Part shown: piece after piece, positions 28,258 to 36,594 of the stretch | Layout of the letters: each line of letters starts with the position of its first letter | How positions within the stretch are numbered: position 1 is the stretch's first letter | From: Bradyrhizobium sp. SZCCT0231 | Lineage (GTDB): Bacteria; Pseudomonadota; Alphaproteobacteria; Rhizobiales; Xanthobacteraceae | NCBI RefSeq assembly: GCF_018130245.1 | Contig: NZ_JAFCKP010000001.1 | Location: 1,541,969-1,605,968 of the forward strand | Direction: 5' to 3' | DNA: 64,000 nucleotides | The notes under the pieces: generated by a model | Databases searched by the model: none | Told to the model about the DNA's origin: nothing | Seen by the model: only the letters and a program-made list of their open reading frames with translations | Translations under genes and position numbers: made by a program

Positions 28258-31200
28258 ATGCTGCACGACTGGGGCGTGATCGCCGCCGCTTTCGGTTATA
28301 TCGGCTTCCTGTTCCTGGTGGCGAGCCATGGCGACCGCCGCTCGCCGGCCGGGCGCGGCCGCGCCTCCGGGCTGATCTACCCGCTGTCGCTGGCGATCTA
28401 CTGCACCTCATGGACCTTCTTCGGCTCGGTCGGCTTCGCCACCCGCACCTCGACCGACTTCCTCGCGATCTATGTCGGGCCGATCCTGATGATCGGGCTC
28501 GGCGCCGGCGTGCTCCGGCGCGTGATCCAGCTCGCCAAGGCCCACAACATCACCTCGATCGCCGATTTCATCGGCGCGCGCTACGGCAAGAGCCAGGCGG
28601 TGGCGGCGACCGTCGCTCTGATCGCGATCATCGGCTCGGTGCCCTACATCGCGCTCCAGCTCAAGGCGGTGGCCTCCTCGCTCGGAACGATCCTGAGCGA
28701 AGGTCAGGCCTTTTCCCACATCCCAATCCTCGGCGACATGGCGCTGATGGTGACGCTGGCGATGGCGGCCTTCGCGGTGCTGTTCGGCACGCGGCAGACC
28801 GACGCCACCGAGCACCAGCACGGCCTGATGCTGGCGGTCGCGACCGAATCCATCGTCAAGCTGGTCGCCTTTCTCGCCGCCGGCATCTTCGTCACCTTCT
28901 GGATGTTCTCGCCGCATGAACTGATCGAGCGCGCGATGAGGACGCCGGAGGCGGTGCGCGCCATCAACTATTCCCCGTCGATCGGCAACTTCCTGACCAT
29001 GACGCTGCTGTCGTTGTGCGCGATCATGCTGCTACCGCGCCAGTTTCACGTCAGCGTGGTGGAGAATTCCAGCGATGCCGAGGTCGGCCGCGCGCGCTGG
29101 CTGTTCCCGCTCTACCTCGTCGCCATCAATCTTTTCGTGATCCCGATCGCGCTCGCCGGCCTCGTGACCTTCCCATTCGGCGCCGCCGATCCCGACATGT
29201 ACGTGCTGTCCCTGCCGATGGAGGGCGACGCCGACCTGCTCAGCGTCGCCATCTTCGTCGGCGGACTGTCGGCGGCGACTGCGATGGTGATCGTCGAATG
29301 CGTCGCGCTCTCCATCATGGTCTCGAACGACCTCGTGGTGCCCCTGGTGCTGCAACGTCGGCCGGAGGGGCGCGCCGGCGGTGCCGATTTCAGCAACTTC
29401 CTGCTGCGCTCGCGGCGGCTCGCGATCTTCGCCATCATGGTGATGGCCTATTTCTACTATCGCGCGCTCGGCAGTACCCAGCTCGCGGCCATCGGCCTGC
29501 TCTCCTTTGCGGCCATCGCCCAGCTTGCCCCGAGCTTCTTCGGCGGGCTGCTCTGGCGGCGTGCGACCGCACGCGGCGCCATCGGCGGCATGCTGGTGGG
29601 CTTTGCGGTGTGGCTCTACACGCTGTTCATCCCGAGCTTCATGGATTCCTCGACGTCGGGCATCCTGCTGCTCCAGCACGGCCCGTTCGGCATCGAGGCG
29701 CTGCGGCCGCAGGCGCTGTTCGGCGCCGACCTGCCGCCCCTGATGCACGGCGTCATCTGGTCGCTGTCGCTCAACATCCTGACCTATGTGCTGCTGTCGC
29801 TGGCGCGCCGGCCGTCTTCCATCGAGCTGTTGCAGGCCGATCTGTTCGTGCCCAATACGCTCGCCCCGATCTCCCCGAGCTTCCGCCGCTGGCGCACCAC
29901 CGTCACCGTGCAGGACATCCAGACCACGGTGGCGCAATATCTCGGACCCGACCGCGCGCGGCATTCCTTCGAGGCCTTCGCGGCGCGGCGAAACGTGCGG
30001 CTGGAGCCCGGAGCACCTGCCGATTTCGAGCTGTTGCAACACGCCGAGCACCTGATTGCCTCCTCGATCGGCGCGGCCTCGTCTCGCCTCGTGATGTCGC
30101 TGCTGCTGCGCAAGCGGACGGTCTCCGCCAAAGCCGCACTGAAGCTGCTCGACGACTCGCACGCAGCGCTGCATTTCAACCGCGAGATCCTCCAGACTGC
30201 GCTCAACCATGTACGCCAGGGCATCGCCGTGTTCGATGCCGATCTGCAACTGATCTGCTCCAACCGGCAGTTCGGTGACCTCCTCAATGTGCCACTGCAT
30301 CTCATCCAGTTCGGCACGCCATTGCGCGAAATCCTGGAATTCATCGGCCTGGGCGATCCGAACGATCCGCTCGAGCGCGAGGCTCTGCTGGAGCTGCGCC
30401 TTGCCGCCTACACCACCGACAGCGAGCCCTATCTCGAACGCCTGCCGGAACGCCACATGGTGATCGAGGTGCTCACCAACCGCATGCCCGGCGGCGGCTT
30501 CGTCATCACCTTCACCGATGTCACGCCCACCTTCGAAGCCGCGGAAGCGCTGGAGCGCGCCAATGCGACGCTGGAAAAGCGCGTGCGCGACCGCACCGAG
30601 GAACTGACGCGGCTGAACTCCGAACTGGCTCTGGCCAAGAGCGCGGCGGAAGATGCCAGCATCTCCAAGACGCGTTTCCTCGCCGCTGCCAGCCACGACA
30701 TCCTCCAGCCGCTGAACGCGGCGCGACTCTATGTCACCAGCCTCGTCGAGCGCCAGCACAATGGCGAAGAGACGCGGCTGGTCGAGAACATCGACGAATC
30801 GCTGCAGGCGATCGAGGAAATCCTCGGCGCGCTGCTCGACATCTCCAGGCTCGACGCCGGCGCGATGACGACCTCCATCTCGAGCTTCAAGATGGCCGAT
30901 CTGATGCGTTCGCTGGAGATCGAGTTCGCGCCAATCGCGCGCGCCAAGGGCCTGGAGCTCGCCTTCGTGCCCTGCTCGCTCCCGGTCAAGTCGGACCGCC
31001 TGCTGCTGCGCCGGCTGCTCCAGAACCTGATCTCGAACGCGATCAAGTACACTCCGCGCGGCCGCGTGCTGGTCGGCTGTCGCCGCCGCGGCGCCTCGCT
31101 CAAGATCTGCGTCTATGACACCGGGGTCGGCATCCCCGCGGTCAAGCGCGGCGAGATCTTCAAGGAATTCCATCGCCTGGAGCAGGGTGCGCGGATCGCG

Positions 31201-31767
31201 CGCGGTCTGGGGCTGGGATTGTCCATCGTCGAGCGACTGGCGCGCGTGCTCAACCACGGCATCGCCATCGAGGCCAATGCCGGCGGCGGCTCGGTATTCT
31301 CCGTGATGGTGCCGACGGCGAAGGCGATCACCCACACCGCGGCCGTGACCAGCGCAACGCCGCTGGCGCGCACGCCGATCTCGGGTGCGCTGATCGTCTG
31401 TATCGAGAACGATGCGGCGATCCTCGACGGCATGCGCACGCTTTTGAAGGCCTGGGATGCCGAGGTGATCGCGGTCGCCGACCCCGAGGGGGCGATCGCC
31501 GCAATCGAAACAGCCGGACGGCGCGTCACCGGCCTCTTGGTCGACTATCACCTCGATCGCGGCAACGGCATCGCCGCCATCCGCGAGATCCGCCGCCGCT
31601 TCGGCGATGCCATCCCTGCGATCCTGATCACCGCCGATCGCAGCCCCGCCGTGCAGATCGCCGCGCGGGACGATGAGATCACGGTGCTCAACAAGCCGGT
31701 GAAGCCGGCTTCGCTCCGCGCCCTGCTGGGCCAGTGGCGCACGCAGCAGATGGTGGCGGCTGAGTGA
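28258..31767 (+). CDS. SSF-domain hybrid sensor histidine kinase/response regulator (CrbS-like)
   Basis: An 1169-residue protein. The first about 510 residues form a sodium/solute symporter-like domain of about 13 helices (YPLSLAIYCTSWTFFGSVGF, ITSIADFIGARYGKS). A linker and a PAS domain follow (FDADLQLICSNRQFG), then a coiled coil, a HisKA domain with His at about 813 (AASHDILQPLNAARLY), an HATPase domain (LISNAIKYTPRGRV, GLGLGLSIVERLA), and a C-terminal receiver with Asp at about 1096 (LLVDYHLDRGNGI). Kinases of this architecture (CrbS, and MctS in Rhizobium) control acetate or monocarboxylate use. A LuxR regulator and an ActP-type symporter nearby on this strand region support that role. 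Confidence 0.9.
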   Translation: MLHDWGVIAAAFGYIGFLFLVASHGDRRSPAGRGRASGLIYPLSLAIYCTSWTFFGSVGFATRTSTDFLAIYVGPILMIGLGAGVLRRVIQLAKAHNITSIADFIGARYGKSQAVAATVALIAIIGSVPYIALQLKAVASSLGTILSEGQAFSHIPILGDMALMVTLAMAAFAVLFGTRQTDATEHQHGLMLAVATESIVKLVAFLAAGIFVTFWMFSPHELIERAMRTPEAVRAINYSPSIGNFLTMTLLSLCAIMLLPRQFHVSVVENSSDAEVGRARWLFPLYLVAINLFVIPIALAGLVTFPFGAADPDMYVLSLPMEGDADLLSVAIFVGGLSAATAMVIVECVALSIMVSNDLVVPLVLQRRPEGRAGGADFSNFLLRSRRLAIFAIMVMAYFYYRALGSTQLAAIGLLSFAAIAQLAPSFFGGLLWRRATARGAIGGMLVGFAVWLYTLFIPSFMDSSTSGILLLQHGPFGIEALRPQALFGADLPPLMHGVIWSLSLNILTYVLLSLARRPSSIELLQADLFVPNTLAPISPSFRRWRTTVTVQDIQTTVAQYLGPDRARHSFEAFAARRNVRLEPGAPADFELLQHAEHLIASSIGAASSRLVMSLLLRKRTVSAKAALKLLDDSHAALHFNREILQTALNHVRQGIAVFDADLQLICSNRQFGDLLNVPLHLIQFGTPLREILEFIGLGDPNDPLEREALLELRLAAYTTDSEPYLERLPERHMVIEVLTNRMPGGGFVITFTDVTPTFEAAEALERANATLEKRVRDRTEELTRLNSELALAKSAAEDASISKTRFLAAASHDILQPLNAARLYVTSLVERQHNGEETRLVENIDESLQAIEEILGALLDISRLDAGAMTTSISSFKMADLMRSLEIEFAPIARAKGLELAFVPCSLPVKSDRLLLRRLLQNLISNAIKYTPRGRVLVGCRRRGASLKICVYDTGVGIPAVKRGEIFKEFHRLEQGARIARGLGLGLSIVERLARVLNHGIAIEANAGGGSVFSVMVPTAKAITHTAAVTSATPLARTPISGALIVCIENDAAILDGMRTLLKAWDAEVIAVADPEGAIAAIETAGRRVTGLLVDYHLDRGNGIAAIREIRRRFGDAIPAILITADRSPAVQIAARDDEITVLNKPVKPASLRALLGQWRTQQMVAAE

Positions 31768-32578
31768 ACTGGACACGGGGCTAGACGCGGGCCGCGGCTT
31801 GGTAGGTCTCGTTTCGATCAACAGACGCGCCCTCGCCTTCTCGCGGCGCGTTTCGCCCGAGTTTTGCGCTTCGCGTCACGCCCTCTTGGAAGAAAGGGCG
31901 CAGGGAAGGCCGGGTGCTGACATCGCACCCGCGGTCCGCTGCGCGAAATGCACACGCAGGAAGAACCGCACAGCAGCATACAGGTGGAGCCGAACACACG
32001 GCCTTCCCTGCGCGATGGTCGGACGGCTTATGCCGTGCTCTCCCGGGAGCCGAACTTTCCTTTTGGCCTCCCTCGCCTCACGGAATTCGCCGACATTGCG
32101 CCGGTTGGCGCCATGCCGCCTCCGCAAGACTTGACCGTAGCAACGACGGCCAGGACCACACGGTTTTGCCGTTACGCAACGGCGCCGTTCGTACAACGCG
32201 GCTTGCGAAACGCTCACGGGGCTCGGCTCAATCCATCACCCCGCCCTGCATCTCACGTCCGCGACGGCGCCATACGTCCACCGCAGCCCGATCCGCGGCT
32301 CGTGACGACGTACGACCGCCCCTTTTCGCCGGATCAGGATGAGCGATACATACGAAAAATCCGAATTTCTATAAAGCGGAATATCTTTGTGGAGGCGGAT
32401 TGACCCATCCGTTGCTGTTTTGCCCCGCGGGCAACGCAACAGCTTGGGGGCGCTGGGTCGCGTTGCTGCGAAGGAACGCGCACTCGATGTCCGCACATCC
32501 TCCAACACCGGCGCAAAATCGGACCATCATCGGACGTCCGGGTTGGGCCACAAGGAGACATCAGATAAGAGAAACACG
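31768..32578. other. Gene-free 0.8-kb stretch with a structured element
   Basis: No reading frame here looks like protein: all are rich in Arg, Pro and Cys and none has a supported start. The first half is GC-rich and strongly structured (see 31898-32013); from about 32330 the sequence becomes AT-richer. It separates the CrbS-like kinase from its presumed regulator. Confidence 0.55.
31898..32013. repeat. Long-stem structured element, candidate ncRNA or dispersed repeat
   Basis: Arms GCGCAGGGAAGGCCG (31898-31912) and CGGCCTTCCCTGCGC (31999-32013) are perfectly complementary over 15 bases and enclose 86 bases. The enclosed part has its own hairpin, GGGTGC-TGACATC-GCACCC (31912-31930, overlapping the arm by one base). 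I recall similar sequence (GAAGGCCGGGTG...CGGCCTTCCCTGCGC) as a frequent intergenic element in Bradyrhizobium, continuing to about 32230. The function is unknown. Confidence 0.55.
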
Positions 32579-32989
32579 CTATTCGCCCTCGCCATAGGCG
32601 TATATATCGAATTCCATGCTCGCTCCGAGCGCGGCGATGCGCGTGATCTGCTCCACCGAGATAGAAAAACCCTTGTTCCATCCCGTCATGTGTAGCCCGA
32701 ATCGGAACTGAATGTCGTGCCGCGCCCGCAGGTTGCGCCACACCGCTGGATCTGTCGGCAGCTGCTTGAGCAGCCGATCAATGATTGTCTGCGCCGGCTC
32801 AACATAGCGACCGCGCGCCGTTAGGAGCCATGCCCCCGATCGCGCTGGCGGACTTCTTGGCTTGAGGTGTTCACCACAACGGTGGGCATGGGTGGGCTCA
32901 ATGCCAAGAGCGCGACTAACCTCCTTAGGCTCTAGTTCGTCGCTGTAGAGAGCGAGGGTGACGTTTACCTCGTCGACGTCGCCGCCCAC
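32579..32989 (-). CDS. DUF4279 domain protein
   Basis: About 136 residues if translation starts at the GTG at 32989. Family-like segments are VNVTLALYSDELEPKEVSRA, LGIEPTHAHRCGE, RSGAWLLTARGR and FGLHMTGWNKGFSISVEQIT. DUF4279 is a small alpha/beta protein of unknown role, sometimes near toxin-immunity genes. The open frame continues upstream to 33205, but that extension does not resemble the family and the start is uncertain. Codon use is less GC-biased than in the neighbours, consistent with transfer. Confidence 0.65.
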   Translation of the reverse strand: MGGDVDEVNVTLALYSDELEPKEVSRALGIEPTHAHRCGEHLKPRSPPARSGAWLLTARGRYVEPAQTIIDRLLKQLPTDPAVWRNLRARHDIQFRFGLHMTGWNKGFSISVEQITRIAALGASMEFDIYAYGEGE

Positions 32990-33373
32990 CTGGGTGAGGA
33001 CTTGGTCTGTCTTGACAAGGCGGAACGGCAATCTTCTGTCGTTCCGGGTCTCGATCTTCCAATCTAACCTCCGCCGTCCGCAAACGCTCCTCGCCCTCGG
33101 ATTGAATAGTCTCACTTTATCAATCGAACAGATCGCAAAATGAGACAATTTTATTAATCGGTACGAGGTCAGGATGGGGTCAAAGGCTGCCCTCGGCGTG
33201 ACCACGATGGCTTTCCGCTCAGCGCTCGGAAGCAGACCCTGCGCGGCCGAGAGCGGAAGTCAGCCACGGGCCATTAACGGAAGAGTAGCGCTCCAGCTGT
33301 TTGAAAGGCGTTTTGGTCTAAAAGCGGGTATGCTGCCGTTTGCAAGGCAGGCCCCTTCCTGCGAGATGGTTCT
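32990..33373. other. Gene-free stretch before the 70-aa gene
   Basis: No convincing gene. It includes an AT-rich patch at about 33110-33165 (CAATTTTATTAATC), unusual for this chromosome, and the presumed upstream regions of the two flanking small genes. Confidence 0.4.
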
Positions 33374-33586
33374 ATGGACGCGAAATCGGCTGCACGATTG
33401 AAACAGCACGTAGAGCGGGCCATCGAGGAATTATCCCTAGCGCTCATGCTCGCCAAAGAAGCCTCTCCAGCAGATGAGTTTCTGAAATTGAGGAGATCGG
33501 TTGGCGATATCATCGCTCGGATGGACACCATGCTTCACGACGAAATTAACAAAGATCATCCAGGTGTGGATGGCATGAAAGACTGA
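33374..33586 (+). CDS. Small hypothetical helical protein (70 aa)
   Basis: A 70-residue protein, MDAKSAARLKQHVERAIEEL, SLALMLAKEASPADEFLKLR and RSVGDIIARMDTMLHDEINK. It is mostly amphipathic helix with no membrane or signal segment. The ATG and an acidic tail look genuine. I cannot name the family. It sits in the accessory stretch between the kinase and regulator genes. Confidence 0.62.
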   Translation: MDAKSAARLKQHVERAIEELSLALMLAKEASPADEFLKLRRSVGDIIARMDTMLHDEINKDHPGVDGMKD

Positions 33587-33954
33587 CCGCTAAAGTCGGC
33601 TGTGGGTCAGAAGAGCACTAAACGAGCACCTCTAAGCGTCAGCTTCGGGCCAGAAACGGAAATCACATTCTTCGCCCAATCGTCCACGGCGGTGCGTTGC
33701 ACTAATCTCGCGGCTTCTTGAAAATGAAGTCTAATGTTGACGAAGGGTCTTGCTTGCTCTTCCAGTCATCCCTCCGTGACGCCGAAGAATGGGTGAACTG
33801 GAAGCAGGGCGTTCCGAAGCTCAACCCTTATGCCGTTGAATAGGCCAAGAGGGGCGACTTCCGGTTTGGGTCAAAACCGGCGCGCTCTGAACGAGCCGAA
33901 TGATTCCGCTTCGCCCTCAAGACCGGACATCCGCGATTTAGCGAGCAAACGCCC
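33587..33954. other. Low-information stretch before the regulator gene end
   Basis: Apart from the weak 39-codon frame at 33724-33843 I see nothing supported here. The base composition is lower in GC than in flanking housekeeping genes. Confidence 0.4.
33724..33843 (+). CDS. Possible tiny protein (39 aa)
   Basis: The frame reads MKSNVDEGSCLLFQSSLRDA and EEWVNWKQGVPKLNPYAVE before a TAG. The composition is protein-like and acidic-aromatic, but no clear ribosome binding site is present. It may be a remnant of a longer gene. Confidence 0.3.
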   Translation: MKSNVDEGSCLLFQSSLRDAEEWVNWKQGVPKLNPYAVE

Positions 33955-34635
33955 CTACCCCGTCGTCGTGCCCTGCTTCCACTGGCCGCCGGCGATCTTG
34001 GCGGCGGCAATCACCGCCTGGGTGCGGCTCTCGACCCCGAGCTTTTGCAGGATCGCCGAGACATGCGCCTTGATGGTGGCTTCGGAGACGCCGAGCTCGT
34101 AGGCGATCTGCTTGTTGAGGAGGCCTTCCGACAGCATCATCAGGACCCGGACTTGCTGCGGCGTCAGCGTCACCAGGCGGTCGCGCAGGCGCGTCATGTC
34201 GAGGTCCGCCTCGGCCGACAGGTCGGTGTCGGCGGGAACCCAGACGTCGCCTTCCATCACCTTGAGGATGGCGTCACGCAAGGTCTCGACCCCGAACCGC
34301 TTGGGGATGAAGCCGGACGCACCGAAATCGAGCGAGCGGCGGATCGTGGCGCTATCGTCGCTGGCCGAGACGATGACCACCGGGACCGCCGGGTATTGCG
34401 CGCGCAGGTAAATCAGGCCGGAAAAGCCGGAGATCCCGGGCATCGAGAGGTCGAGCAGGATCAGGTCGACGTCCGAGGCCTGCTCCAACAGCGCGGTCAG
34501 CTCCTCGAACGACCCCGCCTCGTCGATCCTGGCTGCGGTCAGAACGCCGGCCACCGCCTGCCGCAGCGCGTCGCGGAACAGCGGATGGTCATCGGCGATG
34601 ACGAGGTGGGTGTTTGCATTGGCTGTCGCAGTCAT
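33955..34635 (-). CDS. Two-component response regulator, LuxR family (CrbR/MctR-like)
   Basis: A 226-residue regulator. The receiver domain has ADDHPLF, Asp at about 62 in LILLDLSMPG, and a switch Ser/Thr in VIVSASDD. The DNA-binding domain is LuxR/NarL type (LTPQQVRVLMMLSEGLLNKQIA, ELGVSEATIKAHVSAILQKL). The ATG at 34635 is preferred over 34686. Position beside an ActP-type symporter cluster and an SSF-domain hybrid kinase points to control of acetate or monocarboxylate uptake, as CrbR does in Vibrio; this is inferred. Confidence 0.85.
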   Translation of the reverse strand: MTATANANTHLVIADDHPLFRDALRQAVAGVLTAARIDEAGSFEELTALLEQASDVDLILLDLSMPGISGFSGLIYLRAQYPAVPVVIVSASDDSATIRRSLDFGASGFIPKRFGVETLRDAILKVMEGDVWVPADTDLSAEADLDMTRLRDRLVTLTPQQVRVLMMLSEGLLNKQIAYELGVSEATIKAHVSAILQKLGVESRTQAVIAAAKIAGGQWKQGTTTG

Positions 34636-34812
34636 CTGTTCCGCACGACGAGAGATCGGGACATATATCAACTCGTTGCTGATCAAGCAGCAATTAGCAA
34701 TTGTTCACTGACTGGGCCCGTCTTGCAAGGCAACCTTCCGGCCGTAGTCGCAAGGCAGTTAATCACAGGCGTGAACCGGCTGATGCTGCAGCGCAAAAAC
34801 CGACGGATCTCC

Positions 34813-35334
34813 TCAATCCCTGAACAGAAGGTCTCGGGTCAAGTCATCGATCATGGTGACCGCTTCAAGCGCTGCCCTCAATCGCTCGCGGTCGGGCGCC
34901 GACAATCGCTTGACCAAGACCGCATTGGAGGGCGGCGTTCCCTGCGCCACATCCGCGATCTGTTGCGCCACGATCAACTCCAGAAAGACGCCATGGGCCT
35001 CGTCGAGCGCATCGAGATCGGTCTCGCCGCGGCCAACCACGGCCTTCACACCAGCGAGTCGTTGCGACGTCGACCGGCCCATCACAAATGGCGGCGACTC
35101 CGCGACCGTCGCATCGTCGATGCCGTGAATGCGCGTCGTCTCGGTGGGGATCGGTTGATCGGCCGGCCGCAGCAATTGAACAAACGAAGCGCGATCGACC
35201 AGCTTGCCGGCCGACAGACGCACGCCGGCAAGCTCGACCACCCGGGCCTTGCGTGGATCGAGCCCGGTCGTTTCGGCATCGATGTCAACGGCATCGAGCG
35301 ACAAAAGCGGGGCGGCACCACTTGTCGTATCCAT
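34813..35334 (-). pseudogene. Exonuclease-CBS-DUF294 protein with the middle deleted in frame
   Basis: The 173-residue frame joins two ends of what is normally one protein of roughly 600-700 residues. Residues 1-83 match the start of a DnaQ-like exonuclease (DIDAETTGLDPRKARVVELA, HGIDDATVAESPPF). From about residue 86 it continues in the DUF294 C-terminal domain (STSQRLAGVKAVVGRGETDL, FLELIVAQQIADVAQGTPPS, ending LTRDLLF). The exonuclease HxxxD motif, the CBS domains and the nucleotidyltransferase core are all absent, so no catalytic function is expected. The frame stays open across the join near 35085. The comparison with full-length proteins is from memory. Confidence 0.7.
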
Positions 35335-35402
35335 TGTCCTTCCCTCCGATGGCCGGACCGCGATGCCGGCCGGCAAACCGGGCATTGGGGGGCCGACCGA
35401 TC

Positions 35403-36011
35403 CTACGTCAGCAGCGCGCGGGTCACTGCAGCCGCATCGATGCGATCGACCAATTCGTCATGGATGTTGCACAGGCTGACACGCAGGTAGTTGCGCGTCG
35501 TCTCGTAATCCCGTCCGCGCAGCTTTTCGTGGATCGGCATCATCGCGAAATAGGCCTCCGCCAACGGCTCCGGGATGTCCATTACCCGTTTTGGCGCATG
35601 GCCGCCGACAAGGTCGAGCCGGTGCTCCAGTTCGCGCCGGGCCTCCAGCCAGGCCACCTCGCCAATCGACGTCGGCACTGGATAACGGTCGAAAACGGAG
35701 AGGACGAGGACGATCATCTGGTTGAGAACCGCCCGGCGCTGCATGCCGGCATGGGGGCGCAACACCCCATCGATCATCTCGCCGACCATCGCAAGCCCAA
35801 GCGGATAGGCCTGCCAGCGCGCATGTTCGACGGCCCCTGCAAACCCCTCCTCGGCAAACAGGACCTTGGCGTAATGACCGGAGCGGGCACGCGAGTACTC
35901 GTAGATTCCCTTTTGTACGATGAACGCCGACTGTGCATCGATGAAGTCGGCAAGCGCCTCCCGGCTGCGAATCGGCGGACGGGGGCGAAACAATTTCTCG
36001 AATAATCTCAT
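35403..36011 (-). CDS. Conserved hypothetical protein of the ActP neighbourhood (202 aa)
   Basis: A 202-residue soluble, mostly helical protein: MRLFEKLFRPRPPIRSREAL, ADFIDAQSAFIVQKGIYEYS, RARSGHYAKVLFAEEGF. It is often found next to the exonuclease-DUF294 gene and the DUF4212-symporter pair in alphaproteobacteria, in my recollection, sometimes labelled esterase without evidence. The ATG at 36011 is chosen. It is divergent from the symporter genes across about 290 bp. The function is unknown. Confidence 0.7.
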   Translation of the reverse strand: MRLFEKLFRPRPPIRSREALADFIDAQSAFIVQKGIYEYSRARSGHYAKVLFAEEGFAGAVEHARWQAYPLGLAMVGEMIDGVLRPHAGMQRRAVLNQMIVLVLSVFDRYPVPTSIGEVAWLEARRELEHRLDLVGGHAPKRVMDIPEPLAEAYFAMMPIHEKLRGRDYETTRNYLRVSLCNIHDELVDRIDAAAVTRALLT

Positions 36012-36302
36012 TGCCGTCTTATCCTGCCGAACCGACCGGGAATACTTTCGCTCCTCAGCACGCGCCTGCAAAGCTCAATGTTTCCAATGCAGCAGCGCTG
36101 TTAGCAGTCGCAACAAACTCCACCCGCCAAAAGTATAATTCGGTCCTGACCATTTGCGGTGTTAGCCTCAATCACTTCGAACCGGCACAAGACCGGCGGA
36201 GCCGCGGTGCGGGGGGCGCCGCACTGATGGGATTGCAGTCCCCTCAACCATTCGATCCCGGGGCATTTGCTGGCCGGCGTTCTGAGGGAGGAATTGCAAC
36301 CC
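36012..36302. other. Divergent promoter region of the symporter cluster
   Basis: No gene. The interval serves the 202-aa gene leftward and the DUF4212-ActP genes rightward. TATAAT occurs at about 36135 within AAAAGTATAATTCGG and could be a -10 element for the rightward genes; no clear -35 is seen. Confidence 0.4.
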
Positions 36303-36581
36303 ATGACCGACTCGACAAACCTGAAAGAGAGAGAAGTAGCACACTGGGCGAAGACCTCGCGCCTGATGTTCACGCATCTCGGCATCTGGTTCTTCTTCGG
36401 CTTCATCATCCACATGTTCGTGGCGCCGCTCAACAAGATCACCATCCCGATCCTTGGTTTTCCTCTCGGCTTCTACATGGCAGCGCAGGGATCGCTCATC
36501 GTGTTCGTGGTCATGCTGTTCGTATTTGCGAAACAGCAGGACAGGATCGACCGCGAATTCGATTTCGCTGAGGACGATTAA
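36303..36581 (+). CDS. DUF4212 small subunit of sodium/substrate symporter
   Basis: A 92-residue protein with two membrane helices (FTHLGIWFFFGFIIHMFVAP and GFYMAAQGSLIVFVVMLFVF) and charged ends. DUF4212 proteins are encoded immediately before SSF symporters and are thought to be their accessory subunit. GAGGAATTGCAACCC before the ATG at 36303 gives a ribosome binding site. It lies 13 bases before the symporter gene. Confidence 0.88.
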   Translation: MTDSTNLKEREVAHWAKTSRLMFTHLGIWFFFGFIIHMFVAPLNKITIPILGFPLGFYMAAQGSLIVFVVMLFVFAKQQDRIDREFDFAEDD

Positions 36582-36594
36582 GGGGGAAGAGATC

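Noticed and set aside
29032-31821. Very long minus-strand open frame opposite the SSF hybrid kinase
   Set aside because: It is the antisense shadow of a GC-rich gene: rich in Arg, Asp, His and Gly, with no domain, start signal or conservation sign.
31799-32403. Several open frames of 100-150 codons in the kinase-regulator gap
   Set aside because: Overlapping frames on both strands with Arg/Pro/Cys-rich products and no supported starts; the strong stem structure suggests non-coding sequence.
32990-33205. Upstream extension of the DUF4279 protein
   Set aside because: The extra 72 residues do not resemble the family and cross AT-rich sequence; a GTG at 32989 fits the domain start better, though the true start remains open.
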